33,422 nucleotides of DNA from Crocinitomix sp. GTDB lineage: Bacteria; Bacteroidota; Bacteroidia; Flavobacteriales_D; Crocinitomicaceae. The notes under the pieces were generated by a model. It was not told the origin of the DNA, did not search any database, and saw nothing but the letters and a program-made list of their open reading frames with translations. A program made the position numbers and the translations under genes. The stretch lies in NCBI GenBank assembly GCA_013138735.1, contig WTCE01000103.1, forward strand, positions 1-33,422, written 5' to 3'. Numbering within the stretch: the stretch's first letter is position 1; every line of letters starts with the position of its first letter. Shown here piece after piece: positions 18,004 to 25,853 of this stretch.

Positions 18004-18696
18004 ATGAAAAATTGGATTATAATAGCGCTTTTATTTACCGTCAGTTTTGGTGCAAAAGCTGGAACCTTTGAAAAGGATTTAGAGACATTCACCAGTATTA
18101 GAGCGGCAGGAAATTATAAAGTCATCCTAAAAAAAGGAGATGTCAATAAAGCCGAAATTGCAAATGATGATGAAGATGTTGATGATGACGAGATCTTATT
18201 AGATGTGGTGCGTGATGAATTGCGGGTACGCTTAAAAGCAGACATTTTTAAAGAGCGCGATATAGAGATTGTGATTACCTATAAAGAATTGAATTTAATA
18301 ACGGCTAAAAAAGGATGTCGCGTTGTTTTTGATACTGCAATTGAGAAAGATAAAATGGAATTTGTGGCAGAATCTGGCGGAAAGATAAAAGCTGAGGTGA
18401 AAACCAAAAAAGTTATCGCTTCAATTAGCGCAGGAGGATCAATTCACTTAAAAGGAACAACTGCCGAAGCAGCTTATAACGTGAGCGCAGGAGGAACGAT
18501 TGGAGCAGTGAGTTTGGACGCAGATAAAGTAGTGGCTACGGTAAAGGCAGGAGGAGAAATTATTTGCACAGTAGTGAATGATCTCAATATAAAAATCACA
18601 AGTGGTGGAAATGTTTCCTATTACGGTGATCCAGGAGCTTTCGAGCAAAAAATAACATTGGGTGGCAAGATTATTAAAATGAACAAAACACACTAA
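18004..18696 (+). CDS. Secreted GIN-domain (DUF2807) protein
   Basis: 230 residues. A signal peptide ends near residue 19 (FGAKAG). The mature protein is a repetitive beta-solenoid of the DUF2807 'GIN' type: FTSIRAAGNYKVILKKGD at the front, then Gly/Ala-Gly-Gly ladders (ISAGGSIHL, VSAGGTIGAV, VKAGGEIIC, ITSGGNVSYYG, ITLGGKIIK). The family is placed at the envelope; its function is unknown. The gap to the lyase gene is 38 bases and no promoter is seen, so it is probably in the pyrD operon. A lipoprotein gene follows after 5 bases. Confidence 0.88.
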   Translation: MKNWIIIALLFTVSFGAKAGTFEKDLETFTSIRAAGNYKVILKKGDVNKAEIANDDEDVDDDEILLDVVRDELRVRLKADIFKERDIEIVITYKELNLITAKKGCRVVFDTAIEKDKMEFVAESGGKIKAEVKTKKVIASISAGGSIHLKGTTAEAAYNVSAGGTIGAVSLDADKVVATVKAGGEIICTVVNDLNIKITSGGNVSYYGDPGAFEQKITLGGKIIKMNKTH

Positions 18697-18701
18697 ATTT
18701 T

Positions 18702-19298
18702 ATGCAGTACTTCAAGCAGCTTTCTATTCTTTTCATTGTTCTAATAGCGGCGGCATGTAGCGGTGATTCAGAACCTGATGAAGTAGCAATTGATCCCTTC
18801 ATTTCCGTCACTACAATTATAGATTCAACCTATCCCGATTTAGATGCCACGGCGGTTGATATTATGACTAAGTTGCAAATTTGTACGATTCTAGATACTG
18901 TATTAACCATGCCACCATGCTCGGCAGAAATTTACCGCGTATTCCAATATCGCAGCGACAAAGACATGAAAGACGGCTTTCTCGTTGAAATGGTACCCGG
19001 CTTATATGGTTCCCCCGTTCACCAAATTGTGATCATAGAAAACTACTTTGGCAAATACCGAATCGTGAACCAATATTTGGGCTATTTAATAGAAATGCGC
19101 TCAACCCCTGAAGGCTATCACGATTTATTAATCGGTTATTCCGATCCCGACATTGGCTTAGTAGCGATCCGTCACGAATGGCAAGGCGAAAAATATGATG
19201 TTGTTGATGTAGAAGAAATCAATAATCATTATGTCAAGCCAGAGATGAAAGATTCCATTAATGCAATCTTTTTGCCGGCTTTTGCTGGGGGGCATTAA
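18702..19298 (+). CDS. Lipoprotein of unknown family
   Basis: 198 residues. The signal peptide ends in VLIAAACSGDS with Cys19 as the likely lipid anchor. The mature part is acidic with a Cys pair (QICTILDTVLTMPPCSAEIY), a central segment IVIIENYFGKYRIVNQYLGY and HEWQGEKYDVVDVEEINNHY towards the end. I do not recognise the family. It starts 5 bases after the GIN-domain gene, so it is very likely co-transcribed and possibly works at the same envelope site. It ends at a terminator-like palindrome. Confidence 0.7.
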   Translation: MQYFKQLSILFIVLIAAACSGDSEPDEVAIDPFISVTTIIDSTYPDLDATAVDIMTKLQICTILDTVLTMPPCSAEIYRVFQYRSDKDMKDGFLVEMVPGLYGSPVHQIVIIENYFGKYRIVNQYLGYLIEMRSTPEGYHDLLIGYSDPDIGLVAIRHEWQGEKYDVVDVEEINNHYVKPEMKDSINAIFLPAFAGGH

Positions 19299-19320
19299 AC
19301 GCTAGCGTTTTTCTTGTTTT
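19297..19320 (+). terminator. Terminator-like palindrome ending the pyrD operon
   Basis: AAACGCTAGCGTTT (19297-19310) is a perfect 14-base palindrome overlapping the stop codon and followed by a T-rich stretch. The loop is tight, so efficiency is uncertain. Confidence 0.5.
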
Positions 19321-19352
19321 AAGTGTTTTAGAAAGTTTTTCTTACTTTTATG

Positions 19353-19480
19353 GGGTGTCATTAACCCTGATTCTAGATTTTTGTTGAGTAATTGTGGGTT
19401 TTACACTTATATAAACCTTTGCCAAGCTACGGTTTAAGAAAAAGGAATAAAGACCATCTGGTCTATAGCCGGATGTTGTA
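19353..19480. repeat. Cassette-boundary-like repeat, copy A (before the ABC-3C genes)
   Basis: Starts GGGTGTCATTAACCC and continues to ATTCTAGAT at 19378, matching the repeat at 29769-29794 in 21 of 26 positions. Its far end (19431-19480) has GGTTTAAG, an A-rich stretch, a hairpin AGACC/GGTCT (19451-19464) and CCGGATGTTG. This is the same order of parts as at 31409-31454. It sits directly upstream of the HNH gene. Confidence 0.6.
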
Positions 19481-19521
19481 TGCCATTAAACTGGTGTGTT
19501 ATAAAAGTCATGTTTATGAAC

Positions 19522-19529
19522 TATATTTG
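19522..19529 (+). promoter_or_regulatory. -7 box for the ABC-3C operon
   Basis: TATATTTG matches TAnnTTTG exactly, 11 bases before the ATG at 19541, implying an almost leaderless mRNA. A weak -33 (TGTT) lies 21 bases upstream. Confidence 0.55.
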
Positions 19530-19540
19530 TATTTAATACT

Positions 19541-20380
19541 ATGACAACAAGCAAAGGCAGAAATTATTCAAGATTAACAATCAAAAAACTTTATGCCCTT
19601 TCAGGAAATCAATGTGCTTTTCCTGATTGTCCAAGAATGTTTTTAAACAAAGACAACGATACAAATTATTCCAATATTTGTCATATTGAAGACGCTAACG
19701 CTGATACTCATAAGGCCGATAGGTATAATAGTAGTATGACCGATAAACAAAGAGCAGATTATGATAATTTAATGCTTTTGTGTCCAAATCATCACATAAC
19801 TACGAATGATGTTGAGTTATATGATGTTGCTTCTCTTAAGAAAATGAAAAGAGAACATGAATCAATAATTAGAACGCGTATTGCTGGAAAAAACATCATA
19901 GCTAAATATCCTTCAGCTTTAAATTTGGTAATTAATAGGATTGGAGATGTCCTTGTCGAGGGAGCAAAGTCTGACGAAAATATTACTGCACCAGACCCTG
20001 AGGAAAAGATCAGATATAATAATGTAATTGAATACAAGCCTTTAATTGAAACTTATAAAGTTTATCAGGGCAAATTATCTAAGATCTATCAGGAGATTGA
20101 AAAACAAGGCTCTACACGTAAAGAAATTATTTTAAAAAATATCAATACTTTATATCTTAAAGAGAAAGGTAAATTTGCTTCCTTTGCAGAAGTTCAAGCT
20201 AATGCAGACAACATTTTAAGAAGGGTTGAAATGTCTCTTTGGGATATTATAGAGAATAGTAGTAATAGAGATGAAAACATGCCAGTTGAAGCTATTCAGA
20301 TGAGCATTTTAATTATTTTAGTGGACGCTTTTATGAGATGTGAAATTTTAGAGGAACCCAATACAAATGATAGTAAATAA
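19541..20380 (+). CDS. HNH endonuclease-like effector of an ABC-three-component system
   Basis: 279 residues. The N-terminal 90 hold an HNH/beta-beta-alpha metal domain: CxxxxC (Cys25, Cys30), CHIEDA (Cys47-His48), Asn76 in NLMLLCPNHH, then Cys81, His84 and His85. The linker (about 110-150) is followed by an alpha-helical C-terminal region that would serve as the docking module in ABC-3C effectors. The likely activity is DNA cleavage, triggered by the ATPase partner encoded two genes later. It overlaps the next gene by 14 bases. It is the first gene after a repeat-like boundary and has its own -7 box. The HNH call is firm; the system assignment rests on the neighbours. Confidence 0.88.
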   Translation: MTTSKGRNYSRLTIKKLYALSGNQCAFPDCPRMFLNKDNDTNYSNICHIEDANADTHKADRYNSSMTDKQRADYDNLMLLCPNHHITTNDVELYDVASLKKMKREHESIIRTRIAGKNIIAKYPSALNLVINRIGDVLVEGAKSDENITAPDPEEKIRYNNVIEYKPLIETYKVYQGKLSKIYQEIEKQGSTRKEIILKNINTLYLKEKGKFASFAEVQANADNILRRVEMSLWDIIENSSNRDENMPVEAIQMSILIILVDAFMRCEILEEPNTNDSK

Positions 20381-20600
20381 AAATACAAGCCCACAAAGAG
20401 ATTTGTATTTCCTTGGAGGAAAGGTGATTGAAATGCTTGATGATTCAAAACAATCAGATTTTGATTTTTTTGAATTGTATAAGCAATTAAACGATAGCCA
20501 AGATGTTTCTATCAGTTTATTTTCTCTGGTCTTGGATTGGTTATTTATTCTAGGAGTTGTAAAAAATGGTGTAAACGGCAATGTAAAAAAATGTTTTTAA
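20367..20600 (+). CDS. ABC-three-component system middle component (MC6-like)
   Basis: 77 residues, probably a small winged-helix-like adaptor. The order of segments (SPQRDLYFLGGKVIEML, FELYKQLND, then ISLFSLVLDWLFILGVV) fits the ABC-3C middle component 6 group, thought to link effector and ATPase. Overlaps are 14 bases with the HNH gene and 10 bases with the ATPase gene (ATG at 20591 against stop at 20598-20600), so all three are translationally coupled. The call depends strongly on this position between an effector and a DUF2326 ATPase. The short length alone would not be decisive. Confidence 0.75.
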   Translation: MIVNKNTSPQRDLYFLGGKVIEMLDDSKQSDFDFFELYKQLNDSQDVSISLFSLVLDWLFILGVVKNGVNGNVKKCF

Positions 20601-22294
20601 AGAAACTAAACATAAAAGGTAAAGGCGGAATGATAAGAGACATATCATTCAAAAAAGGAATGAACCTTATTATTGATGAAACTTCTGACCAAGAAAATCT
20701 TCAATCTACTGGAAATAATGTAGGTAAAACTACCGTCTTGAGGCTAATAGACTACTGTTTTGGTAGTAAGGGAGAGAACATTTACAAGGACACAGAGTTT
20801 TCTGGGCAACCAAATACTACTATTCAGGATTTTTTGACAGAAAATGAGGTTCTAATTACACTTGAATTGGCAGAAAATCTGGATAAAGAATCAAGTGAAA
20901 AGGTTGTAATTGAAAGAAACTTTTTGAGCAGAGGAAAGAAAATTCAGAAAATTAATGGCCAAAATATAAAGAATAAAGGAGAGTTCGATTTAGAGTTAAA
21001 AAAAGTCATTTTAAAAACTGATGTGGATAAGCCCACTTTCAGACAAATCGTTTCAAAAAATATCCGAATTGATAAAGATCGAATGGATAAAATTGTAAAA
21101 GTTCTAGGTTCGTTTGTAAGTAATGAAACTTATGAAGCATTATATCTTTTTTGGCTTGGCATTAATACGGATAAAGCAGAGGAAAAAAGGAATCTATCTG
21201 ATGACTTAAGAAGAGAGAATAGTTTTAGAAGGCGATTAAAAAAAGAAGGGGAATTACCAATAATCGAACAAAAATTAGCCTTTCATGATGACAAAATAAA
21301 AGAGCTTGAAGTTATCCGAAATAATTTTAACCTTAATGAAGATTACAGTCTGGACATTGAGAATTTAAACAATGTTAAGTACGAGTTAAACAGTTTATCC
21401 ACCAAGTATAGCCAGCTAGAAATTAGAAAGGAATTAATTCTTGAAAGTAAAAGTGATTTAGAACTGGAATTCAATGACATTAATACTAGTCAAATTAAAT
21501 CTCTTTATGAAAAGGCAAACGCTCTCATTTCAAACATTCAAGTTACGTTTGAAGACACCCTAAAGTTTCACAATGATTTAATAAATGAAAAACTGGAATA
21601 TATCTTAAAAGAACTTCCAGAGCTAGAGAAGCAAATTATTTTCACTAAAAATGAGTTAACTCGATTGCAGAAGTTAGAACTTAGTTTAACTGAAAAACTT
21701 CAAAAATCGGGAATAGCAGAAGATTTAGAAAAGATTGTTAAAGCCCTTACCAAGCAATATGAGCGTAAAGGGAATCTAGAAGAGCAGAAGCGTTTGTGGG
21801 TCTCTTCAGATAATAAAATTGGGAGAATAGATTCAGAACTGTTACATATTAATGAGGATATAGGTTCCAATAATGAATTAATTAAAAGTAGAGTTACCCA
21901 ATTCAATAAGTACTTTACAAAAATGTCCGAGACATTATATGATGAAAATTATATATTGACACCCTTGCAAAAGGACTCAGGGTACGATCTAATAGTTACA
22001 AATATAGAAGGTAACCCGAGTACTGGAAAGAAAAAAGGACAGATTGCAGCCTTTGATTTTGCTTATCTTCAATTTGCAGATGATTTGGATATAAGTTGTC
22101 TTCATTTTATACTTCATGACCAATTGGAAAATATTCATGATAACCAGTTAAGTACTTTAATTGAAGTTGCAAATAGTTTAAATGGTCAATATATCGTCCC
22201 TATGCTGCGAGATAAGATCCCTTTAAATATAGATGTCAGTCAATATGAAAGATTGACTTTATCGCAAGATAACAAGCTTTTCAAACTCATTTAA
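20591..22294 (+). CDS. SMC/ABC-type ATPase with DUF2326 domain (ABC-3C system)
   Basis: 567 residues from the ATG at 20591; a longer in-frame start at 20537 is less likely because its added residues read through the middle-component gene. Walker A is STGNNVGKTT (about 39-48). A long charged coiled coil spans about 190-420 (ELEVIRNNFN, LEKQIIFTKNELTRLQKL). The C-terminal DUF2326 part carries AAFDFAYLQFADDLD and a Walker-B-like LHFILHDQLENI, then a closing MLRDKIP. It is a compact SMC/RecN-like ATPase, expected to recognise a DNA or invader signal and license the effector. All motifs are intact. The IS91-type module lies convergent, with a long hairpin between. Confidence 0.88.
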   Translation: MFLKKLNIKGKGGMIRDISFKKGMNLIIDETSDQENLQSTGNNVGKTTVLRLIDYCFGSKGENIYKDTEFSGQPNTTIQDFLTENEVLITLELAENLDKESSEKVVIERNFLSRGKKIQKINGQNIKNKGEFDLELKKVILKTDVDKPTFRQIVSKNIRIDKDRMDKIVKVLGSFVSNETYEALYLFWLGINTDKAEEKRNLSDDLRRENSFRRRLKKEGELPIIEQKLAFHDDKIKELEVIRNNFNLNEDYSLDIENLNNVKYELNSLSTKYSQLEIRKELILESKSDLELEFNDINTSQIKSLYEKANALISNIQVTFEDTLKFHNDLINEKLEYILKELPELEKQIIFTKNELTRLQKLELSLTEKLQKSGIAEDLEKIVKALTKQYERKGNLEEQKRLWVSSDNKIGRIDSELLHINEDIGSNNELIKSRVTQFNKYFTKMSETLYDENYILTPLQKDSGYDLIVTNIEGNPSTGKKKGQIAAFDFAYLQFADDLDISCLHFILHDQLENIHDNQLSTLIEVANSLNGQYIVPMLRDKIPLNIDVSQYERLTLSQDNKLFKLI

Positions 22295-22595
22295 AATAAA
22301 ACGGCAAACAATTAAGCTCTAATGAATTGCGGTAAGGCCGCAGTTCATTAGAGCGTGTGTTGCACTCCTCCTCTCGGGGTCATCAAAAGCTATGGGGATT
22401 CAATAGGTATTCTTGGTCATTTTTTTTTAAAACAGTAGAATAAACTGCTTCTTCAAGTTCAAACTCCAATTAGATTTAACCATTCTGTATATTTCTCGAT
22501 AACATTTCATTGGTATTGATTTTTTTTGCACAGGATAGCTTCTTTTACACCATAGCTTTCCCGCACCCGCTCATTTCTATGTCGGTAATAAATCG
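22295..22595. other. Gap between the ABC-3C operon and the IS91-type transposase
   Basis: No gene. It contains the 17-base-stem hairpin at 22316-22354 and an AT-rich tail beside the transposase stop. In IS91-type elements the replication-origin end lies beyond the transposase 3' end, so this gap probably holds it. The exact end is not visible. Confidence 0.55.
22316..22354. repeat. Long hairpin between ABC-3C and IS91-type module
   Basis: Left arm 22316-22332 pairs with right arm 22338-22354 around TAAGG. The 17-base stem has one T-G position (22327 with 22343), and its outer part is GCTCTAATGAA / TTCATTAGAGC. No T run follows on either strand, which argues against an ordinary terminator. 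It could be a transposon end or recombination site. Confidence 0.8.
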
Positions 22596-23750
22596 TCATT
22601 GCTTATTAAAATTTAGCTGTGGTTTTAATCGAAAAGTAGGTGGTCCACGTTGTGGCATTATTCCTTCAATAATCTCCAATATTCCAACTTTACATTTGGC
22701 GCATAAATCGGGGTTTAGATTGAGTTTTTCTCTGGCAATGGTTTTCCAATCAACTTCTGATTTGGTCCAAGCTTCCATCCCCAATTCGCTTTTCGCAATA
22801 TTGAGTTCGGTAGCTTTGTTTCTTGAAGCCAAAATTCCATAATGCCGCATTCGAACAAAACCTTTGGGTAAAATATGTTGACAGAAGCGCCGTAAAAACT
22901 CGCTAGCAGATAATTCTGTGGTTAATTTTTTGGCTCCTTTTCTGTAATCTTTGTATTGAAAATTAATTATACCATTTTCTATCGTATTTAATCGGTGGTT
23001 TGAAATAGCAACTTTATGCGTATATCTCCCTAAATATTCTATTACTGTTTTTGGCGTTGAAAAGGGGCGTTTAGCATAAACAATCCAGTCCTTTCTAAAA
23101 ATAGGTTTTGCGATTTCTTGGGGTATTTTCACACCATCAGCCCTGAGTTTTGAAACGAATTTTGCGCGATAAATCGTGGACATTACTTTTTGAGGGAAAA
23201 GGTATTTATCCTTGTATTTGGTATTTTTCCATTTCCCCTGTTTTGTTAAACCGCCACCAGGAACAATGCAGTGTAAATGAGGATGCAGCCATAGTTTTTG
23301 TCCCCAAGTGTGTAAAATAGCAACCATGCCCGTTTTAGCACCAATATACTTCGGATCATTTGCCAACGTTTTAATCGTATTCCAACCTGCATAAAACAGT
23401 GCATTATATACTTCTTTAGGATATTTTTTTGCTAAAACATTCAGCTCATGTGGTAAAGTAAAAACAATATGATAGTAGGCAACGGGCAAAAGTTCTGATT
23501 CGCGTTGCAAGATCCATTTTTCACGGTTGACAGCTTGGCATTTTGGGCAATGCCGATTTCGACAACTATTATAGAAGTATTTTTCACTTCCACAGGCATT
23601 ACATTTACTCTTATGACCGCCCAAAGAAGCTGTTCTACACCGCGCAATTGCGTCCAATGTTTTGAGCTTTTGTTTGGTTTGAGCAAATTGTCTTAAAAAT
23701 GATTTACCGTAAAGTTGGACTATTTCTGAAAGTTCATGTTTAGGCTTCAA
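22596..23750 (-). CDS. IS91-family HUH/Y2 transposase
   Basis: 384 residues. The zinc-binding N-terminus has Cys38, Cys50, Cys53, Cys63, Cys68 and Cys71 (CRNRHCPKCQA). The HUH metal motif is LWLHPHLHCIVPGGG (His156, His158, His160), and the Y2 catalytic segment is YLGRYTHKVAISNHRL (Tyr239, Tyr243). It nicks and transfers one DNA strand by a rolling-circle-like mechanism. Length and all motifs are normal. The start is TTG at 23750, immediately after the recombinase stop (TGA at 23753-23751), so translation must be coupled. An ATG start is not available nearby. Confidence 0.94.
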   Translation of the reverse strand: MKPKHELSEIVQLYGKSFLRQFAQTKQKLKTLDAIARCRTASLGGHKSKCNACGSEKYFYNSCRNRHCPKCQAVNREKWILQRESELLPVAYYHIVFTLPHELNVLAKKYPKEVYNALFYAGWNTIKTLANDPKYIGAKTGMVAILHTWGQKLWLHPHLHCIVPGGGLTKQGKWKNTKYKDKYLFPQKVMSTIYRAKFVSKLRADGVKIPQEIAKPIFRKDWIVYAKRPFSTPKTVIEYLGRYTHKVAISNHRLNTIENGIINFQYKDYRKGAKKLTTELSASEFLRRFCQHILPKGFVRMRHYGILASRNKATELNIAKSELGMEAWTKSEVDWKTIAREKLNLNPDLCAKCKVGILEIIEGIMPQRGPPTFRLKPQLNFNKQ

Positions 23751-24695
23751 TCAATTTCGGTAAAGCCTGTCCAAAGGACTGTGTGAACTCGTTTTATCAA
23801 TTTTTGCTACATGCAAATACAGCATAGTCGTTTCAATAGCCACATGCCCCAAAAGTTCCTTTATCGTTACAATATCCACGCCTTGCTCCAATAAATGAGT
23901 GGCATAAGAATGGCGCAAAGAATGGACACTAACATCCTTAATTATCTCTGCTTTTTTCACGGCTAATCTAAAAGTTTGTTGAACAGCTCCGTGCCCCAAA
24001 GGATCCGATTTTATTCGTCCGTTAAATAAGTAAACCTTTGGTTTTGAACTTTGAATATATCTGCGAAGTCCTTTCAATATAACTGAACTCAAAGGAACAT
24101 AACGATCGTTATTACCCTTACTTTTGATCACCCTAATCAGCATCCGATCGCTATCAATATCACTTATTTTTAAAGAACAAACTTCGCCTAATCTCAAACC
24201 CGCAGAATAAATCAAGGACAGCAAAACACGCTGTTTCAATCTTTGAGGTGCTTTAAATAAACGCTTTAATTCCTCTGATGATAATACCACTGGTAGTTTT
24301 CGGTCATTCTTAACAGTTGGTAATTTCAATACCCGATCCTCCAAATCATACAAGCGAAAGAAAAAACGTAAACCATAAACGGTATGCTTAAAAAAAGTGC
24401 TACTCGCTTTTTTCTCTTTAGCCATTGCAAATAAAAACTGATTCACTTCATCTGAATCCAAATCCAGTAAAGACTTTTTAAAATACAAACTTACCTTAGC
24501 AACTGCTCGCGAATAATTGAAAAGTGTACTTTGAGAATAGCCCCCAATAGTCATTTGCTCTTCAAATTTTGCATAATGACCAATAAACCCGGGAACCTCG
24601 CGTTTTGCACGTTCTATTAACGTTTTTGCTGTTTTTGAACGAATTATTTCCGATTTAACATCTGAATATAATTCTTGTTGTTTATTTTTATCCAT
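23751..24695 (-). CDS. Tyrosine recombinase/site-specific integrase
   Basis: 314 residues with a SAM-like core-binding N-terminal domain (about 30-120) and a catalytic domain. The catalytic set is complete: Arg168 in AGLRLGEV, Lys near 192 in IKSKGNND, His258 and Arg261 in VHSLRHSYATHLL, His284 in LLGHV, and Tyr293 in TTMLYLHV. It cuts and rejoins DNA through a 3'-phosphotyrosine. Its stop is directly followed by the IS91-type transposase start. Pairing with that transposase suggests a helper role such as resolving copies; this is inferred. ATG at 24695. Confidence 0.93.
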   Translation of the reverse strand: MDKNKQQELYSDVKSEIIRSKTAKTLIERAKREVPGFIGHYAKFEEQMTIGGYSQSTLFNYSRAVAKVSLYFKKSLLDLDSDEVNQFLFAMAKEKKASSTFFKHTVYGLRFFFRLYDLEDRVLKLPTVKNDRKLPVVLSSEELKRLFKAPQRLKQRVLLSLIYSAGLRLGEVCSLKISDIDSDRMLIRVIKSKGNNDRYVPLSSVILKGLRRYIQSSKPKVYLFNGRIKSDPLGHGAVQQTFRLAVKKAEIIKDVSVHSLRHSYATHLLEQGVDIVTIKELLGHVAIETTMLYLHVAKIDKTSSHSPLDRLYRN

Positions 24696-24768
24696 AACTA
24701 AGCTTACGTGCTATGGATATTTTTTCTTTAGCTACCGGAGATTGAGTTCAACACTATGTAAAAATGCA

Positions 24769-24800
24769 TTGAAAACGTATTTTAAACTAATTGTTTTCAA
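24769..24800. repeat. Inverted repeat upstream of the recombinase
   Basis: TTGAAAAC (24769-24776) and GTTTTCAA (24793-24800) form an 8-base perfect inverted repeat with 16 bases between. It may mark the far end of the IS91-type unit or an operator for the divergent genes. Confidence 0.5.
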
Positions 24801-24866
24801 AATGACATGCAACCCTTTGCATTATTTCTGCATCATAATTCTAACAACACAACTAATGATCTTAAA

Positions 24867-25499
24867 ATGAAAATAGGAATCCTTATCACTTTATTAATAG
24901 CCTTAACCCTGTCTTGCAATAAAAACAGGGACTTTAAGAAAAAAAATTGGACAAAAATTGTTGTGCCAGACGCGGGTGTTGTGTATTCCATGAACGGAGA
25001 TATTGATTCCGAGTTTATCATTGGTGGCAACGGAGCTATTAGAAAATCAACTGATACTGGCGAAACATGGCCCATTGTAAAGCATGACATTACCGCCTAT
25101 GACCTGATAACGATAGAAAACACCTTATTCGCCATAAGCTTATACAATGAATCGTATGCCGATTTTTATTCGCTCGATCAAGGCGATAATTGGATTCCAT
25201 CCTTAACCAAGTCTTTAGAAGATAAGCGAAGTAATGAAGTGATCACATCAACAGGCATTATTTACAAAATTGTTAAGAGTCAAACTTACCCCGCATCTCC
25301 AGACAGCGTTCTAAAATCGACAGATAATGGAGAGACTTGGACTGCTATTTTTCCTTTCAAGCATTTAATCTACTCCATTTATCTCGACGACTTTGACAGA
25401 TTATACCTGGGTATAAACGGATGGGAATGGGATTCCGATAATAACAGTTTTGACTCCAATACAGGTGATAATGCTGCTATTATTTATTATTTGAACTAA
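24867..25499 (+). CDS. BNR-repeat lipoprotein
   Basis: 211 residues from the ATG at 24867, which gives a proper signal peptide (MKIGILITLLIALTLSC, lipid anchor Cys17). A longer reading from 24807 would add 20 residues that do not look like a leader. The mature part has two Asp-box/BNR units (IRKSTDTGETW, VLKSTDNGETW) and beta-propeller-like strands between them. It is too short for a full propeller, so it may be a partial or small propeller. Function is unknown. It lies right next to the mobile unit and is divergent from the recombinase. Confidence 0.75.
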   Translation: MKIGILITLLIALTLSCNKNRDFKKKNWTKIVVPDAGVVYSMNGDIDSEFIIGGNGAIRKSTDTGETWPIVKHDITAYDLITIENTLFAISLYNESYADFYSLDQGDNWIPSLTKSLEDKRSNEVITSTGIIYKIVKSQTYPASPDSVLKSTDNGETWTAIFPFKHLIYSIYLDDFDRLYLGINGWEWDSDNNSFDSNTGDNAAIIYYLN

Positions 25500-25853
25500 T
25501 TAGTGTTTGGCTTCTGCTAACTAAGCATAGTTTAAAATAAATTTTCAATCAGCTAAAGCTTATAAAGGGCCAGCGTATATAAGGAATCCTTCACCAAAGT
25601 CACCGAGGCTTATTTGTATTCAAATCACAGCCATTATGCTCAAATAATTCTCAAGTTAGCTTAAAACACAAATTGGTGAAGTAAAAAATCGCAGCTAATT
25701 AGCAACAAACCTTTCTCATGCAATTTCATTGCTAAATCTTCTTTTTCGTATGACTTATGTCAGTTTAACAGTCGGGTGTAACTAGAGTTACACAAAAAGC
25801 TTTTAATAAGCCATAAATTGCATCATAAACCTATTTATTAAATATTAATAGCA
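25500..25853. other. Intergenic region before the peroxiredoxin gene
   Basis: No gene seen in 354 bases. It holds two dyads upstream of the peroxiredoxin gene (25751-25762 and 25776-25793), listed separately. No clear TAnnTTTG box is found. Confidence 0.55.
25751..25793 (+). promoter_or_regulatory. Two dyads upstream of the peroxiredoxin gene
   Basis: TGACTTATGTCA at 25751-25762 (TGAC/GTCA arms) and GTGTAACTAGAGTTACAC at 25776-25793 (8-base perfect arms, two-base centre). They lie 61 to 103 bases before the ATG. The arms resemble Crp/Fnr-type half-sites, which is an inference only. Confidence 0.4.

Larger units (their letters stand above)
22596..24695 (-). mobile_element. IS91-family element with its own tyrosine recombinase (ends not defined)
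   Basis: Two genes, recombinase then transposase, with no base between them, forming one mobile unit. IS91-type elements lack inverted repeats and do not duplicate the target, so the ends cannot be read directly. One end probably lies in 22295-22595 and the other just upstream of 24695. Confidence 0.75.

Noticed and set aside
19353-19480. Classical integron attC site
   Set aside because: I could not identify paired RYYYAAC and GTTRRRY core sites in the expected order, and no integron integrase is seen; only a looser cassette-like repeat is claimed.
22316-22354. Rho-independent terminator for the ABC-3C operon
   Set aside because: The stem is strong but no T run follows on either strand.
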